Part shown: piece by piece, positions 51,328 to 59,840 of the stretch
How the letters are laid out: every line of letters starts with the position of its first letter
How positions within the stretch are numbered: position 1 is the first letter of the stretch
DNA from: Faecalibacterium prausnitzii
GTDB taxonomy: Bacteria > Bacillota > Clostridia > Oscillospirales > Ruminococcaceae
Reading direction: 5' to 3'
Assembly: GCA_004558805.1 (NCBI GenBank)
Contig: SFDE01000009.1
Span: 1 to 64,000 of the forward strand
DNA length: 64,000 nucleotides
Program-made: the position numbers and the translations under genes
The notes under the pieces: model-generated
What the model was told of the DNA's origin: nothing
Database searches by the model: none
What the model saw: the letters and a program-made list of their open reading frames with translations, nothing else

Positions 51328-53250
51328 TCAGTTTTCGGCAAGGTTGCCGGTGTAGAGCTGATAGTACTTGCCCTTTTTGGCAATAAGCTCGTCGTGGCTG
51401 CCCCGCTCGATGATCCGTCCCTGTTCCAGCACCACGATGCAGTCCGCATTGCGGACGGTGGACAGGCGGTGGGCAATGACAAAACTGGTGCGCCCGTACA
51501 TGAGCCCGTCCATGCCCCGCTGCACCAGTACCTCGGTGCGGGTATCGATGGAGGAAGTCGCCTCGTCCAGGATCAGCACCGGGGGGTCTGCCACGGCGGC
51601 ACGGGCGATCGCCAGCAGCTGCCGCTGCCCCTGCGAAAGGTTTGCACCGTCGCCGGTCAGCATGGTGTTGTAGCCCTCCGGCAGACGCTTGATAAAGCCA
51701 TCGGCGTTTGCCAGCCGGGCGGCGGCGATGCACTCCTCATCGGAGGCGTCCAGCCGACCGTAGCGGATGTTCTCCATCACCGTGCCGGTAAACAGGTGGG
51801 TGTCCTGCAGCACGATGCCCAGAGACCGGCGCAGGTCCGCCTTTTTGATCTTGCGGATGTTGATGCCGTCGTACCGGATCTTGCCTTCCTGAATGTCGTA
51901 GAACCGGTTGATCAGGTTGGTGATGGTGGTCTTGCCGGCACCGGTGGAGCCGACAAAGGCGATCTTCTGCCCCGGGCGACCGTAAAGGTTGATGTCGTGG
52001 AGCACCGTCTTGTCCGGCAGATAGCCAAAGTCCACATCCGTAAAGGTGATGTCGCCAGCCAGCTTGTGGTAGGTGGTGGTGCCGTCGTGGTGGGGGTGCT
52101 TCCACGCCCAGATGCCGGTGCGCTCTTTGGTCTCCACCAGCTGGTCGTTCCGGTCGTACTTGGCGTTTACAAGGGTCACATAGCCCTCGTCGGTCTCGCT
52201 GGGAGCGTCCATCATCTTAAAGATACGCTCGGCACCTGCCAGCGCCATGATGACGCTGTTTGCCTGCATGGACACCTGACTGATGGGCATATTGAAGCCC
52301 TTGTTCAGGCTCAGGAACGCCATGACGGTGCCAAGGGTCATGCCCCCGGCGCCGGTGACTGCCATGGCAGCGCCTACCAGCGCACAGACGGCATAGCTGA
52401 TATTGCCCAGCTGGGCGTTTACCGGCATCATGATGTTGGAATAGCTGTTGGCGTTGTTGGCACTTTCCTTCAGCTGGTCGTTGAGCTTCCGGAAGCCTTC
52501 CAGGGTCTTCTGCTCGTGGGTAAAGACCTTTACCACCTTCTGCCCTTCCATCATCTCTTCGATGTAGCCGTTCACCTTGCCCAGATCCTGCTGCTGCCGG
52601 ATAAAGTACTTGGCGGAGTTTTTGGCGATCTGCTTGGAGCAGAACAGCATCAGCGCCACCATCAGCATGGTCACGATGGTCAGCTGCCAGCTGAGCATAC
52701 ACATGCTGAAGAACACCGACACGATGGTGATGACGCTGGACACCAGCTGGGGAATGCTCTGGCTCAGCATCTGCCGCAGGGTGTCCACATCGTTGGTGTA
52801 CACCGACATGATATCTCCGTGGGGATGCTGGTCAAAGTACCGGATGGGCAGGCTCTCCATGTGGGTGAACAGCTGGATGCGCAGGTTCCGCAGGGTGCCC
52901 TGGGTCACGTTTACCATGATCCGGGCGTTGAGCCATGCTGCCAGAATGCCCACCACATAGATGCAGCCCACCCGCAGCAGCGCCCCTGCAAGGGGTGCAA
53001 AGCTGGGGTCCTGCTGCTTTGTCATGGGCAGGATGTAATCGTCCATAAGGGTCTGGAGGAAAAGGCTTGCCTGCACGTTTGCCAGCGCACTGACCACGAT
53101 GCACACCAGCACAAGGATGCAGTGGGGCAGATAGTGGCGGAACACCTCTGCCATGATCCGCTTGAGCAGCAAGCCCGGGTTATCTACCTTGGGACGGGGT
53201 CCGCCCATCCGGCGTGCTCCGGGTCCCTGTACTACTTTTGCCTGAGCCAT
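51328..53250 (-). CDS. Heterodimeric ABC exporter, catalytic subunit
   Basis: A 640-residue fusion of six-helix membrane domain and ATPase. Nucleotide domain: Walker A GSTGAGKTTITN, signature LSQGQRQLLAIARA, and Walker B with catalytic Glu ILDEATSSID. An extra 40-residue loop (TKERTGIWAWKHPHHDG) precedes the ATPase. With its partner it exports drugs, lipids or peptides; the substrate is not evident. Its ATG overlaps the stop of the upstream partner in TAATG, giving tight coupling. Belongs to the MarR-linked operon. Confidence 0.87.
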   Translation of the reverse strand: MAQAKVVQGPGARRMGGPRPKVDNPGLLLKRIMAEVFRHYLPHCILVLVCIVVSALANVQASLFLQTLMDDYILPMTKQQDPSFAPLAGALLRVGCIYVVGILAAWLNARIMVNVTQGTLRNLRIQLFTHMESLPIRYFDQHPHGDIMSVYTNDVDTLRQMLSQSIPQLVSSVITIVSVFFSMCMLSWQLTIVTMLMVALMLFCSKQIAKNSAKYFIRQQQDLGKVNGYIEEMMEGQKVVKVFTHEQKTLEGFRKLNDQLKESANNANSYSNIMMPVNAQLGNISYAVCALVGAAMAVTGAGGMTLGTVMAFLSLNKGFNMPISQVSMQANSVIMALAGAERIFKMMDAPSETDEGYVTLVNAKYDRNDQLVETKERTGIWAWKHPHHDGTTTYHKLAGDITFTDVDFGYLPDKTVLHDINLYGRPGQKIAFVGSTGAGKTTITNLINRFYDIQEGKIRYDGINIRKIKKADLRRSLGIVLQDTHLFTGTVMENIRYGRLDASDEECIAAARLANADGFIKRLPEGYNTMLTGDGANLSQGQRQLLAIARAAVADPPVLILDEATSSIDTRTEVLVQRGMDGLMYGRTSFVIAHRLSTVRNADCIVVLEQGRIIERGSHDELIAKKGKYYQLYTGNLAEN

Positions 53251-55001
53251 TACTGCTCACCTCCCTGCTTGTCGAAGTCGCCGCTGCCCTGCGTCTGGCT
53301 GTTGTAGACTTCCTGATAGATCGTATTGGTTGCCAGCAGTTCCTGATGGGTGCCCAGACCGTTGATCTGTCCGTTATCCAGCACAAGGATCCGGTCTGCC
53401 TCCTGCACCGAGGAGATGCGCTGAGCAATGATGATCTTGGTGGTGCCGGGGATCTCCTCCCGGAATGCCTTGCGGATCTTGGCGTCGGTGGCGGTGTCCA
53501 CGGCGCTGGTGGAGTCGTCCAGGATCAGCACCTTGGGCTTCCGCAGCAGGGCACGGGCAATGGTGAGCCGCTGCTTCTGTCCGCCGGACACGTTGGAGCC
53601 GCCCTGCTCGATCCACGTATTGTACTTGTCCGGGAACCGCTGGATGAACTCGTCGGCGCACGCCAGCTTTGCCGCCCGGATGCACTCTTCCTCGGTGGCG
53701 TTTTCATCGCCCCACCGCAGGTTGTCCAGAATGGTACCGCTGAACAGCACGTTCTTCTGGAGCACCATGGACACCTCCCGGCGCAGCACGTCCAGATCGT
53801 AGTCCCGCACGTCCACGCCGCCTACCTTCACCGAGCCGGTCTCCGGGTCGTAGAGCCGGGGGATCAGCTGCACAAGGCTGGATTTTGCACTGCCGGTGCC
53901 GCCGATGATGCCCAGGGTCTCCCCGGGACGGATGGTAAAGGTGATGTCGTTGAGCACCGGCTGCCCGGAGCCGTGCTTATACTTAAAGGTAACGTGATCA
54001 AACTGGATGCCGCCGTCTGCCACCTGCTTCACCGGCTGCTTTGCCGGGGGCAGGTCGGTGGTCTCGTCCAGCACCTCCACGATACGCTTGGCGGAGGCTG
54101 CGGACATGGCGATCATGACAAATGCCATGCTCAGCATCATCAGCGCCATAAGGATGTTCATGATGTAGCCAAAGAGGGCGTTGAGCTGTCCGGTGGTAAG
54201 GGCACCGCGGAGCACATACTTTGCCCCCAGCCAGCTGAGAGCGATGTTGCAGCCGTAGACGGCGGTGAGCATGGCGGGATTGTTGAAGCTCAGCCGGCTC
54301 TCGGCGTTGACAAACTGGTTGTACAGGCTCTGGCAGGCGGCGGTGTATTTCTCGTTTTCAAAGCCTTCCCGGACAAAGCTCTTGACCACCCGGATGGCGG
54401 AGATGTTCTCCTGCACCGAGGCGTTGAGGTTGTCGTAGTTCTTGAACACCCGGTCAAAGATCCGGAAGGTGGGGACCATGATACCGGCAAGCACCGCCAC
54501 CAGAAAGACCACGGCGACCACAAACACCAGCGACAGAGGTCCGCCGATGATCACCGACATGACCAGTGCAAACACCAGATGCACCGGGGCGCGGACGCAC
54601 ATCCGCTCGATCATCTGGAAGGCGTTCTGCAGGTTGGTGACGTCGGTGGTCATACGGGTCACCAGACCGGCGGTGGAGAACTTGTCGATGTTGGAAAACG
54701 AAAAATGCTGGATGTTCTCGTACATTGCCTCCCGCAGGTTGCCGGCAAAGCCGGTGGATGCCTTGGCGGCAAACTTACCTGCCAGCACACCCAGTACCAG
54801 CGCCACGGCGGCGACCCCAAAGGTCAGCAGACCGTATTTTACAATGGCGTTCATATCGCCCTTTTCGATGCCCCGATCAATGATGAGCGCCATGATGGTT
54901 GGCAGCAGCACATCCATGATGGCTTCCAGAGCCGAAAAGAGGGGTGTCAGGATCGCAGCGCGCTTGTACTCGCCCAGATGTGACACTAACTTTTTGATCA
55001 T
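53250..55001 (-). CDS. Heterodimeric ABC exporter, subunit with degenerate ATP site
   Basis: A 583-residue half transporter: six helices, then Walker A GGTGSAKSSLVQ, signature VSGGQKQRLTIARALL and Walker B ILDDSTSAVD, where the usual catalytic Glu is Asp. The partner has the normal Glu, so the pair has one active and one degenerate site, as in BmrCD-type exporters. GGAGG before the ATG. The promoter region holds copies of the motif also found before the MarR gene. Confidence 0.87.
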   Translation of the reverse strand: MIKKLVSHLGEYKRAAILTPLFSALEAIMDVLLPTIMALIIDRGIEKGDMNAIVKYGLLTFGVAAVALVLGVLAGKFAAKASTGFAGNLREAMYENIQHFSFSNIDKFSTAGLVTRMTTDVTNLQNAFQMIERMCVRAPVHLVFALVMSVIIGGPLSLVFVVAVVFLVAVLAGIMVPTFRIFDRVFKNYDNLNASVQENISAIRVVKSFVREGFENEKYTAACQSLYNQFVNAESRLSFNNPAMLTAVYGCNIALSWLGAKYVLRGALTTGQLNALFGYIMNILMALMMLSMAFVMIAMSAASAKRIVEVLDETTDLPPAKQPVKQVADGGIQFDHVTFKYKHGSGQPVLNDITFTIRPGETLGIIGGTGSAKSSLVQLIPRLYDPETGSVKVGGVDVRDYDLDVLRREVSMVLQKNVLFSGTILDNLRWGDENATEEECIRAAKLACADEFIQRFPDKYNTWIEQGGSNVSGGQKQRLTIARALLRKPKVLILDDSTSAVDTATDAKIRKAFREEIPGTTKIIIAQRISSVQEADRILVLDNGQINGLGTHQELLATNTIYQEVYNSQTQGSGDFDKQGGEQ

Positions 55002-55042
55002 CTGTGTTTTCCTCCCTGATTAAAATATAAGAATATAGACCT

Positions 55043-55085
55043 CTAATTGTTTGGTACAAAACAATTTTATACAAAACAATTTTAA
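55043..55085. promoter_or_regulatory. MarR-type operator before the ABC operon
   Basis: An inverted repeat ATTGTTT-N6-AAACAAT (about 55046-55065) overlaps two exact tandem copies of TACAAAACAATTTTA (55055-55069, 55070-55084). TTGACA lies just upstream on the minus strand (55091-55086), and TTGTAC/TATATT boxes lie within, so the sites would cover the promoter. Confidence 0.65.
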
Positions 55086-55203
55086 TGTCAAGAGGTTTCG
55101 GAAAATGTTCATAATTACTAATTTAACGGCCCCTTTTTCGGCGGTTTGACGAGGGTGAGCTGGTGGCTGGTGGTCAGTGGCTAGTGATTAGTGACTGACC
55201 ACT

Positions 55204-55358
55204 GGATCGCATCCTCGCCCTCTCAGTCACCTGCGGTGACAGCTCCCCCAAAGGGGGAGCCCTTGGCAAAACCAAGGACTTTGCCGTACTGCCAAAGCCT
55301 CCCCCTTTGGGGGAGGTGGATTTGCGAAGCAAAGACGGAGAGGGCGAGGACGCTATCC
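55204..55358. repeat. MITE-like repeat, copy B (complete)
   Basis: A 155-base element with near-identical inverted ends (GGATCGCATCCTCGCCCTCT and its counterpart near 55339-55358) and internal palindromes TCACC-TGC-GGTGA and CTCCCCC-AAA-GGGGGAG. It contains no coding sequence. It lies in the 370-base gap between the ABC operon and the MarR gene. Confidence 0.8.
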
Positions 55359-55371
55359 TTTCAGGCAAGCC

Positions 55372-55851
55372 TTACTGCAGCTTTTCCCGCAGCTTGTTCA
55401 GCAGCCGCAGCAGCTGAGCGTTTTCTTCCTCGGTGAGCAGCCCTGTCACGTATTCGTCCATCTGGTGGAAGGACAGCACGGTCTTTTCGTGGAAGTCCGC
55501 CCCTTCCCGGGTAAGCACCAGCTGCTTCAGCCGTGCGTCCTGGGTCACGCTGAGGCGCTGGATATAGCCCTTGCGCTCCATGAGCTGCAAGATGCTGGTG
55601 ACCGTGGAACGGGTAATGGAAAACTCCCGCTCAATGTCCCGCTGGTACACCGGCTGGTCCCGGTGGTTGTACAGGTATCCCAGGATCCACCCGTGCATGG
55701 GGGTCGCCTGTTCCACCCCGTTGGCGCGGGTGAACTGGTTGATCTTGCGGAAGATCAGGTTATCCACCCGGCGGATCTGCGCCGGGATCACCTGCGGGGC
55801 ATCCCACGGGGGATCGGCGTGGGTGCAGTCGGTCTGTTTTTTGTCACACAT
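55372..55851 (-). CDS. MarR-family transcriptional regulator
   Basis: A 159-residue winged-helix regulator: HGWILGYLYNHRDQPVYQRDIEREFSITRSTVTSILQLMERKGYI (recognition helix, split in the family) and RLKQLVLTREG as wing. Located upstream of the ABC exporter on the same strand, with the same operator core before both, so it probably represses both. The ATG at 55851 follows AAAGGA; an upstream ATG nine codons earlier overlaps that site. Confidence 0.85.
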   Translation of the reverse strand: MCDKKQTDCTHADPPWDAPQVIPAQIRRVDNLIFRKINQFTRANGVEQATPMHGWILGYLYNHRDQPVYQRDIEREFSITRSTVTSILQLMERKGYIQRLSVTQDARLKQLVLTREGADFHEKTVLSFHQMDEYVTGLLTEEENAQLLRLLNKLREKLQ

Positions 55852-55883
55852 TGTGGTCAGGTCCTTTCGATGGTTCATAGGTC

Positions 55884-55910
55884 AAACTGTTTTATACAAA
55901 ACTGTTTGAT
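55884..55910. promoter_or_regulatory. MarR-type operator before the marR gene
   Basis: Contains CAAAC...GTTTG outer arms and the core TTTTATACAAAAC, which is also present before the ABC operon (55065-55077). Confidence 0.6.
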
Positions 55911-56007
55911 ATGGGACTATTATGCAGCATCAAAAGGCGATTGTCAAGAAAAAAGTGCCGGAAGGAGAGGTTTTGGCGGAGACCGCCGGGTCGCCGCAAA
56001 AGGGGCA

Positions 56008-56260
56008 GCATCCTCGCCCTCTCCGTCTGCTCCCTCCGGTCGCAGCCACCCGTTCCCCACTTTGTCACCTGCGGTGACATTTCTCCCCGGAGCGGGGAGA
56101 ATCTATCCCCGACCGGGGGAAGGCTTTAGTGGAGACCGGAGGAAGTCGGTCGAGGGGAGAGGTTTTGGCAGTACAGCAAAGCTCCTGGTTTTGCCAAGGG
56201 CTCCCCCTTTGGGGGAGGTGGATTTGCGCAGCAAAGACGGAGAGGGCGAGGACGCTATCC
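56008..56260. repeat. MITE-like repeat, copy C
   Basis: A 253-base element with ends GCATCCTCGCCCTCT and AGAGGGCGAGGACGCTATCC, the latter identical to the right end of copy B. Internal palindromes TCACC-TGC-GGTGA and TCTCCCC/GGGGAGA, and a stretch GTTTTGCCAAGG shared in inverse with copy B. No gene is seen between 55911 and 56296. Confidence 0.75.
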
Positions 56261-56296
56261 GCTGACTACTGACCACTAACCACTATCCTACACACA

Positions 56297-56334
56297 CAGC
56301 AAAACAGCTCCCCCTCGGGGGAGCTGTTTTGCGA
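56297..56334 (-). terminator. Terminator of the phosphodiesterase gene
   Basis: A perfect 16-bp stem GCAAAACAGCTCCCCC with a two-base centre; related in sequence to the CTCCCCC blocks of the nearby repeats. Confidence 0.75.
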
Positions 56335-56382
56335 ATGTGAGATGGAGAGGGCACCGCATATACCATATAGATAAAAGCCGGC

Positions 56383-57417
56383 TTATTCTGCCGGGGTGTC
56401 CGTTGTTTCCGGGCTGTCCGCCGGGTCAGGAGCGGTGGTCTGCGCCTTTTCCATCCATTCCCGCACACGGTCCGGACGGTTGGTCACAAAGGCATCCGGC
56501 TCCACGGTCAGCAGCCAGTCCACGGCGTCCTGCGTGTCCACGGTCCACAGTGCCACCTTGATGCCCATGCGGTGGAGCCGCCGGACAAAGGTGGGGTTGC
56601 TGTAGGCGGTGTGGTACTCGCAGCTGATGTAATCCAGCTTAAAGTCCAGCCCGGCGGCGTAGTCTGCTGGGTCCCGCTGCTGCTGCAGGTGGTTGTAGAT
56701 CTCCTGCAGGCTCTCGCCGGGAAAACTGGCGCGGAGCATGCTGACCTTGTCTGTAAGCCAGCGGGTCATCTGGCTGCTGTTCTCGGCGTTCAGCTCCTCC
56801 GGGGTCACGGTGTCCGGCAGCTGCTCCGGTTCTTCCAGCCCGTTTTCTTCCTGCCAGTTGCTGGCAATACCGGTAAGATCCCAGAACTGCGGAGGAAAGA
56901 GCATACTCTCCACGGCACCGTACACCAGTGCCCCCACCCGGAGCTGAGGCTCCAGCTGTTTTGCCTGCCGCAGCAGATCGTGGTTGAAGGAGACGAGTAT
57001 CACCCGGTCCACCATCTGGGTGTCCCGGATCTCTGCCAGCACCCGGGGCACAAAGTCCGGGTCGTTGTCCACCGTTGCCTTCAGCTCCAGCTGCACCGTG
57101 ATCTCGCCCAGGTCGTGGCACAGCTGCAGCGCCTCGTGGAGGGTTGCGATCTTTTCGTCCTTGAAGATGGCATCCTTCCAGCTGCCGAAGTCCAGCCCCC
57201 GCAGCTCGAACATGGTCATATCGTAGATCTTTCCGGAGATGTCGGTGTGCAGGTCGATAATGTAGTCATGATGGATCACCAGCCCGGCGTCCACCGTCTG
57301 CTGTACGTCCATCTCTACGCCGTCTGCGCCGATCTCCACCGCCTTGCGGAACGCCGTAAGGGTATTTTCCGGCGCAAGATAGGATGCGCCTCTGTGTGCA
57401 ATGATCTCAGGGGTCAT
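56383..57417 (-). CDS. Glycerophosphodiester phosphodiesterase family protein
   Basis: A 344-residue cytoplasmic protein. Catalytic and metal residues: IAHRGASYLAPENTL, GADGVEMDVQQT and VIHHD; barrel strands ITVQLELKAT and VALWTVDTQDAVDWLL close the TIM barrel. Hydrolyses glycerophosphodiesters to glycerol-3-phosphate and alcohol. Residues about 175-255 (PPQFWDLTGIASNWQEENGLEEPEQL...) are longer and more acidic than usual, possibly an insertion. Its end is a disordered Pro/Asp/Thr tail. AAAGGAA before the ATG. Confidence 0.87.
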   Translation of the reverse strand: MTPEIIAHRGASYLAPENTLTAFRKAVEIGADGVEMDVQQTVDAGLVIHHDYIIDLHTDISGKIYDMTMFELRGLDFGSWKDAIFKDEKIATLHEALQLCHDLGEITVQLELKATVDNDPDFVPRVLAEIRDTQMVDRVILVSFNHDLLRQAKQLEPQLRVGALVYGAVESMLFPPQFWDLTGIASNWQEENGLEEPEQLPDTVTPEELNAENSSQMTRWLTDKVSMLRASFPGESLQEIYNHLQQQRDPADYAAGLDFKLDYISCEYHTAYSNPTFVRRLHRMGIKVALWTVDTQDAVDWLLTVEPDAFVTNRPDRVREWMEKAQTTAPDPADSPETTDTPAE

Positions 57418-57709
57418 ATTGGTTCCTTTCTGCCGCAGGTCCCGCCTTTACCATACTTTTATAGCATACTCCATTTTATGCCCTCTGTCCACCCCCTGCC
57501 GGGGAACTGTCCGTGGTGAAAGTACGACTTTTATCGTCAAAATGCCGAATTTTGCCCCGGTTTTTTGCACACTTTTCACGAGAATTTCGCAAAAGAGATG
57601 CCAAATCTCTCCTATCTGTTCCTTTCAAACCGGCTGTGAACATGGTAAAATAGACCTGTAAGAAAAGCCGCCTGTGCGGCGCTCAACTTGGAAGATGGAG
57701 AGTTTGATT

Positions 57710-58579
57710 ATGACAGAGTTCAAGCCCATTAAGGAAGGTAAAGTACGCGAGATCTATGACAACGGCGACAGCCTGATCATGGTTGCCACCGACCGCATTT
57801 CCGCCTTTGACGTGATCCTGAAGAACAAGGTGACCAAAAAGGGCACCGTGCTGACCCAGATGAGCAAATTCTGGTTCGACTTCACCAAGGACCTGCTGCC
57901 CAACCACATGCTCAGCGTGGATGTGCAGGATATGCCGGAGTTCTTCCGTCAGCCCCAGTTTGACGGCAACAGCATGATGTGCCGCAAGCTCACCATGCTG
58001 CCGGTGGAGTGCATCGTCCGCGGCTACATCACCGGCAGCGGCTGGGCAAGCTACCAGCAGACCGGCAAGGTCTGCGGCATCCAGCTGCCGGAGGGTCTCA
58101 AGGAGTCCGACAAGCTGCCGGAGCCTATCTACACCCCCTCCACCAAGGCAGAGATCGGTGATCACGACGAGAACATCTCCTACGAAAAGAGCATCGAAGT
58201 GCTGGAAAAGCAGTTCCCCGGCAAGGGCAAGGAGTACGCCACCAAGCTGCGGGACTACACCATCGCTCTGTACAAGAAGTGCGCCGAGTACGCTCTGTCC
58301 CGGGGTATCATCATTGCGGACACCAAATTCGAGTTTGGTCTGGACGAGAATGGCAATGTGGTGCTGGGCGACGAGATGCTGACCCCGGATTCCTCCCGCT
58401 TCTGGCCGCTGGAGGGCTACGAGCCGGGTCACGGTCAGCCCTCCTTCGACAAGCAGTTTGTCCGTGACTGGCTGAAGGCTAACCCCGACAGCAACTACGA
58501 CCTGCCTCAGGAGGTCATCGACAAAACCATCGCCAAGTATCTGGAAGCATATCAGCTGCTCACCGGCAAGGAACTGTAA
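57710..58579 (+). CDS. purC: Phosphoribosylaminoimidazole-succinocarboxamide synthase
   Basis: A 289-residue enzyme of purine synthesis that joins CAIR and aspartate using ATP to give SAICAR. Family motifs: KEGKVREIYDNGDSLIMVATDRISAFD, ECIVRGYITGSGWASY, DTKFEFG and DEMLTPDSSRFWP. ATG at 57710 after TGGAGAG. No other pur genes are adjacent. The upstream 200 bases hold no evident riboswitch; a weak PurBox-like CCGAATTTT is near 57546 but has no partner. Confidence 0.92.
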   Translation: MTEFKPIKEGKVREIYDNGDSLIMVATDRISAFDVILKNKVTKKGTVLTQMSKFWFDFTKDLLPNHMLSVDVQDMPEFFRQPQFDGNSMMCRKLTMLPVECIVRGYITGSGWASYQQTGKVCGIQLPEGLKESDKLPEPIYTPSTKAEIGDHDENISYEKSIEVLEKQFPGKGKEYATKLRDYTIALYKKCAEYALSRGIIIADTKFEFGLDENGNVVLGDEMLTPDSSRFWPLEGYEPGHGQPSFDKQFVRDWLKANPDSNYDLPQEVIDKTIAKYLEAYQLLTGKEL

Positions 58580-58595
58580 ACCGGCAAGCCGCTCG

Positions 58596-58631
58596 GGCTG
58601 TCCCACCGCAGGTGGGGCAGCCTTTTGTTTT
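58596..58631 (+). terminator. Terminator of purC
   Basis: GGCTGTCCCACC / GGTGGGGCAGCC stem, three-base loop, then TTTTGTTTT. Confidence 0.85.
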
Positions 58632-58666
58632 GGCAGGATGTCCCTCTGGGTGTTTTGCCCTTCTGC

Positions 58667-58695
58667 TTTACATCCCCTGCCCCATGGTTTATACT
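58667..58695 (+). promoter_or_regulatory. Promoter of the LRR-VWA-MoxR operon
   Basis: -35 TTTACA (58667-58672), 17 bases, -10 TATACT (58690-58695). The predicted start near 58702 favours the ATG at 58734 over the GTG at 58701. Confidence 0.6.
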
Positions 58696-58733
58696 AGGGG
58701 GTGAATGAAAACTGGGAAGTTGAGGTCTCCGGC

Positions 58734-59828
58734 ATGGCATACGAAAACACCCTTACATTGGACATCCTGCCCCTTACGGCTGACACCGCACGGCTGGTGC
58801 GGGTCTACGGCACTTCCCCCTGCGTGGAGCTGCCCGCCGCCCTGCCTGCCCCGGAGGGCGGCAGCTTTTGGGTCACCCAGCTGGGGGACTACTGTTTTTC
58901 CGAAAAGCCCCGTGCCCTGCCTGCCCCGGAGGCGCTGTGCCGGTACGAAGTATCCGAGACCGGCACCGTCCGGCTCATCCGTACCTACGGGCAGCCGGTG
59001 GGCGGCAGCGGCGGCAGACGGTACGATTTGGATTTTGACGCCGCCCCGGAGACGGAACAGCTGCACCCGGTGTGCGGCAGCTTTGTGGAGGAGATCACCC
59101 TGCCGGACTCCCTCCGGGTGGTGGGCGGCTGCGCCTTCTACAACTGCCGCCGCCTCCGGCTGCTGTCCATAGGAGCGCAGCCCCTTACGGTGGGCAGCGA
59201 TGTGTTCCTGAACTGCTTTGCTCTGGAGACCCTGCGGGTCCGTGCCGCCCCGGAGACCCCCACCGGGCTTTTTGCGGTGGTGAACAACATCACCGAAGCG
59301 GTGCAGGCAGTGTTCCAGCCTGCAGGGGCAGCAAAACCGGCGGCGGCGCTGTGGTATCCTGCCTACTGGGAGGACATCGAGGAGACTCCCGCCCACATCC
59401 TGCTCCACACCTTTTCCGGACAGGGGTACCACTACCGCCAGTGTTTTCTGGACAACCGGTTCCTGCCGGTGGAATACGACAGCATCTTCCCCCAGGGACA
59501 CGACGCCGACGACGCCAACGTCATGGCACAGCTGTGCTTTGCACGGCTCCGGTACCCGTGGCAGCTGTCGCAAGCAGCGGCGGCGCACTACCGCAGCTTC
59601 CTTGCCGCCAACACCGGCAGGGTCGTGGCAAAGCTGCTGAAAGCCCAGGACATGGACGCCCTGGGGGACCTGCTGGCGCTGGATGTGCTGGACAAAGCCG
59701 CCTTCCGGGAGGCAGACGCCCTTGCCGCCAAGGCACAGAACGCATCTGCCGCCGCCCTGCTGGCAGATGCTGCGCACAAAAAGTACGCCGCCGCACGTCC
59801 CCGCCAGCGGTATGATCTGGATTTTTGA
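58734..59828 (+). CDS. BspA-type leucine-rich-repeat protein linked to MoxR/VWA genes
   Basis: A 364-residue cytoplasmic protein without signal peptide. A short leucine-rich segment (ITLPDSLRVVGGCAFYNCRRLRLLSIGAQ, split; residues about 120-170) is of the BspA/treponemal type. The C-terminal half is helical (AQLCFARLRYPWQL, AAHYRSFLAANTGRVVAKLLKAQDMDALGDLLAL) and resembles ankyrin-like helix pairs. The hexapeptide RYDLDF occurs inside (GGRRYDLDF) and as the last residues. ATG at 58734 with GAGGT upstream; first gene of an operon with a VWA protein 12 bases after it. Role unknown, perhaps substrate adaptor. Confidence 0.65.
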   Translation: MAYENTLTLDILPLTADTARLVRVYGTSPCVELPAALPAPEGGSFWVTQLGDYCFSEKPRALPAPEALCRYEVSETGTVRLIRTYGQPVGGSGGRRYDLDFDAAPETEQLHPVCGSFVEEITLPDSLRVVGGCAFYNCRRLRLLSIGAQPLTVGSDVFLNCFALETLRVRAAPETPTGLFAVVNNITEAVQAVFQPAGAAKPAAALWYPAYWEDIEETPAHILLHTFSGQGYHYRQCFLDNRFLPVEYDSIFPQGHDADDANVMAQLCFARLRYPWQLSQAAAAHYRSFLAANTGRVVAKLLKAQDMDALGDLLALDVLDKAAFREADALAAKAQNASAAALLADAAHKKYAAARPRQRYDLDF

Positions 59829-59840
59829 GAGGTGATCCCC

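Noticed and set aside
55960..56130. Short open frames inside the repeats (e.g. around 55911-56129)
   Set aside because: They arise from MITE-like repeat sequence shared with other intergenic copies, with no ribosome sites.
57480..57700. Purine riboswitch or PurR box before purC
   Set aside because: No three-way junction core was seen, and only one weak CCGAA half-site without a partner.
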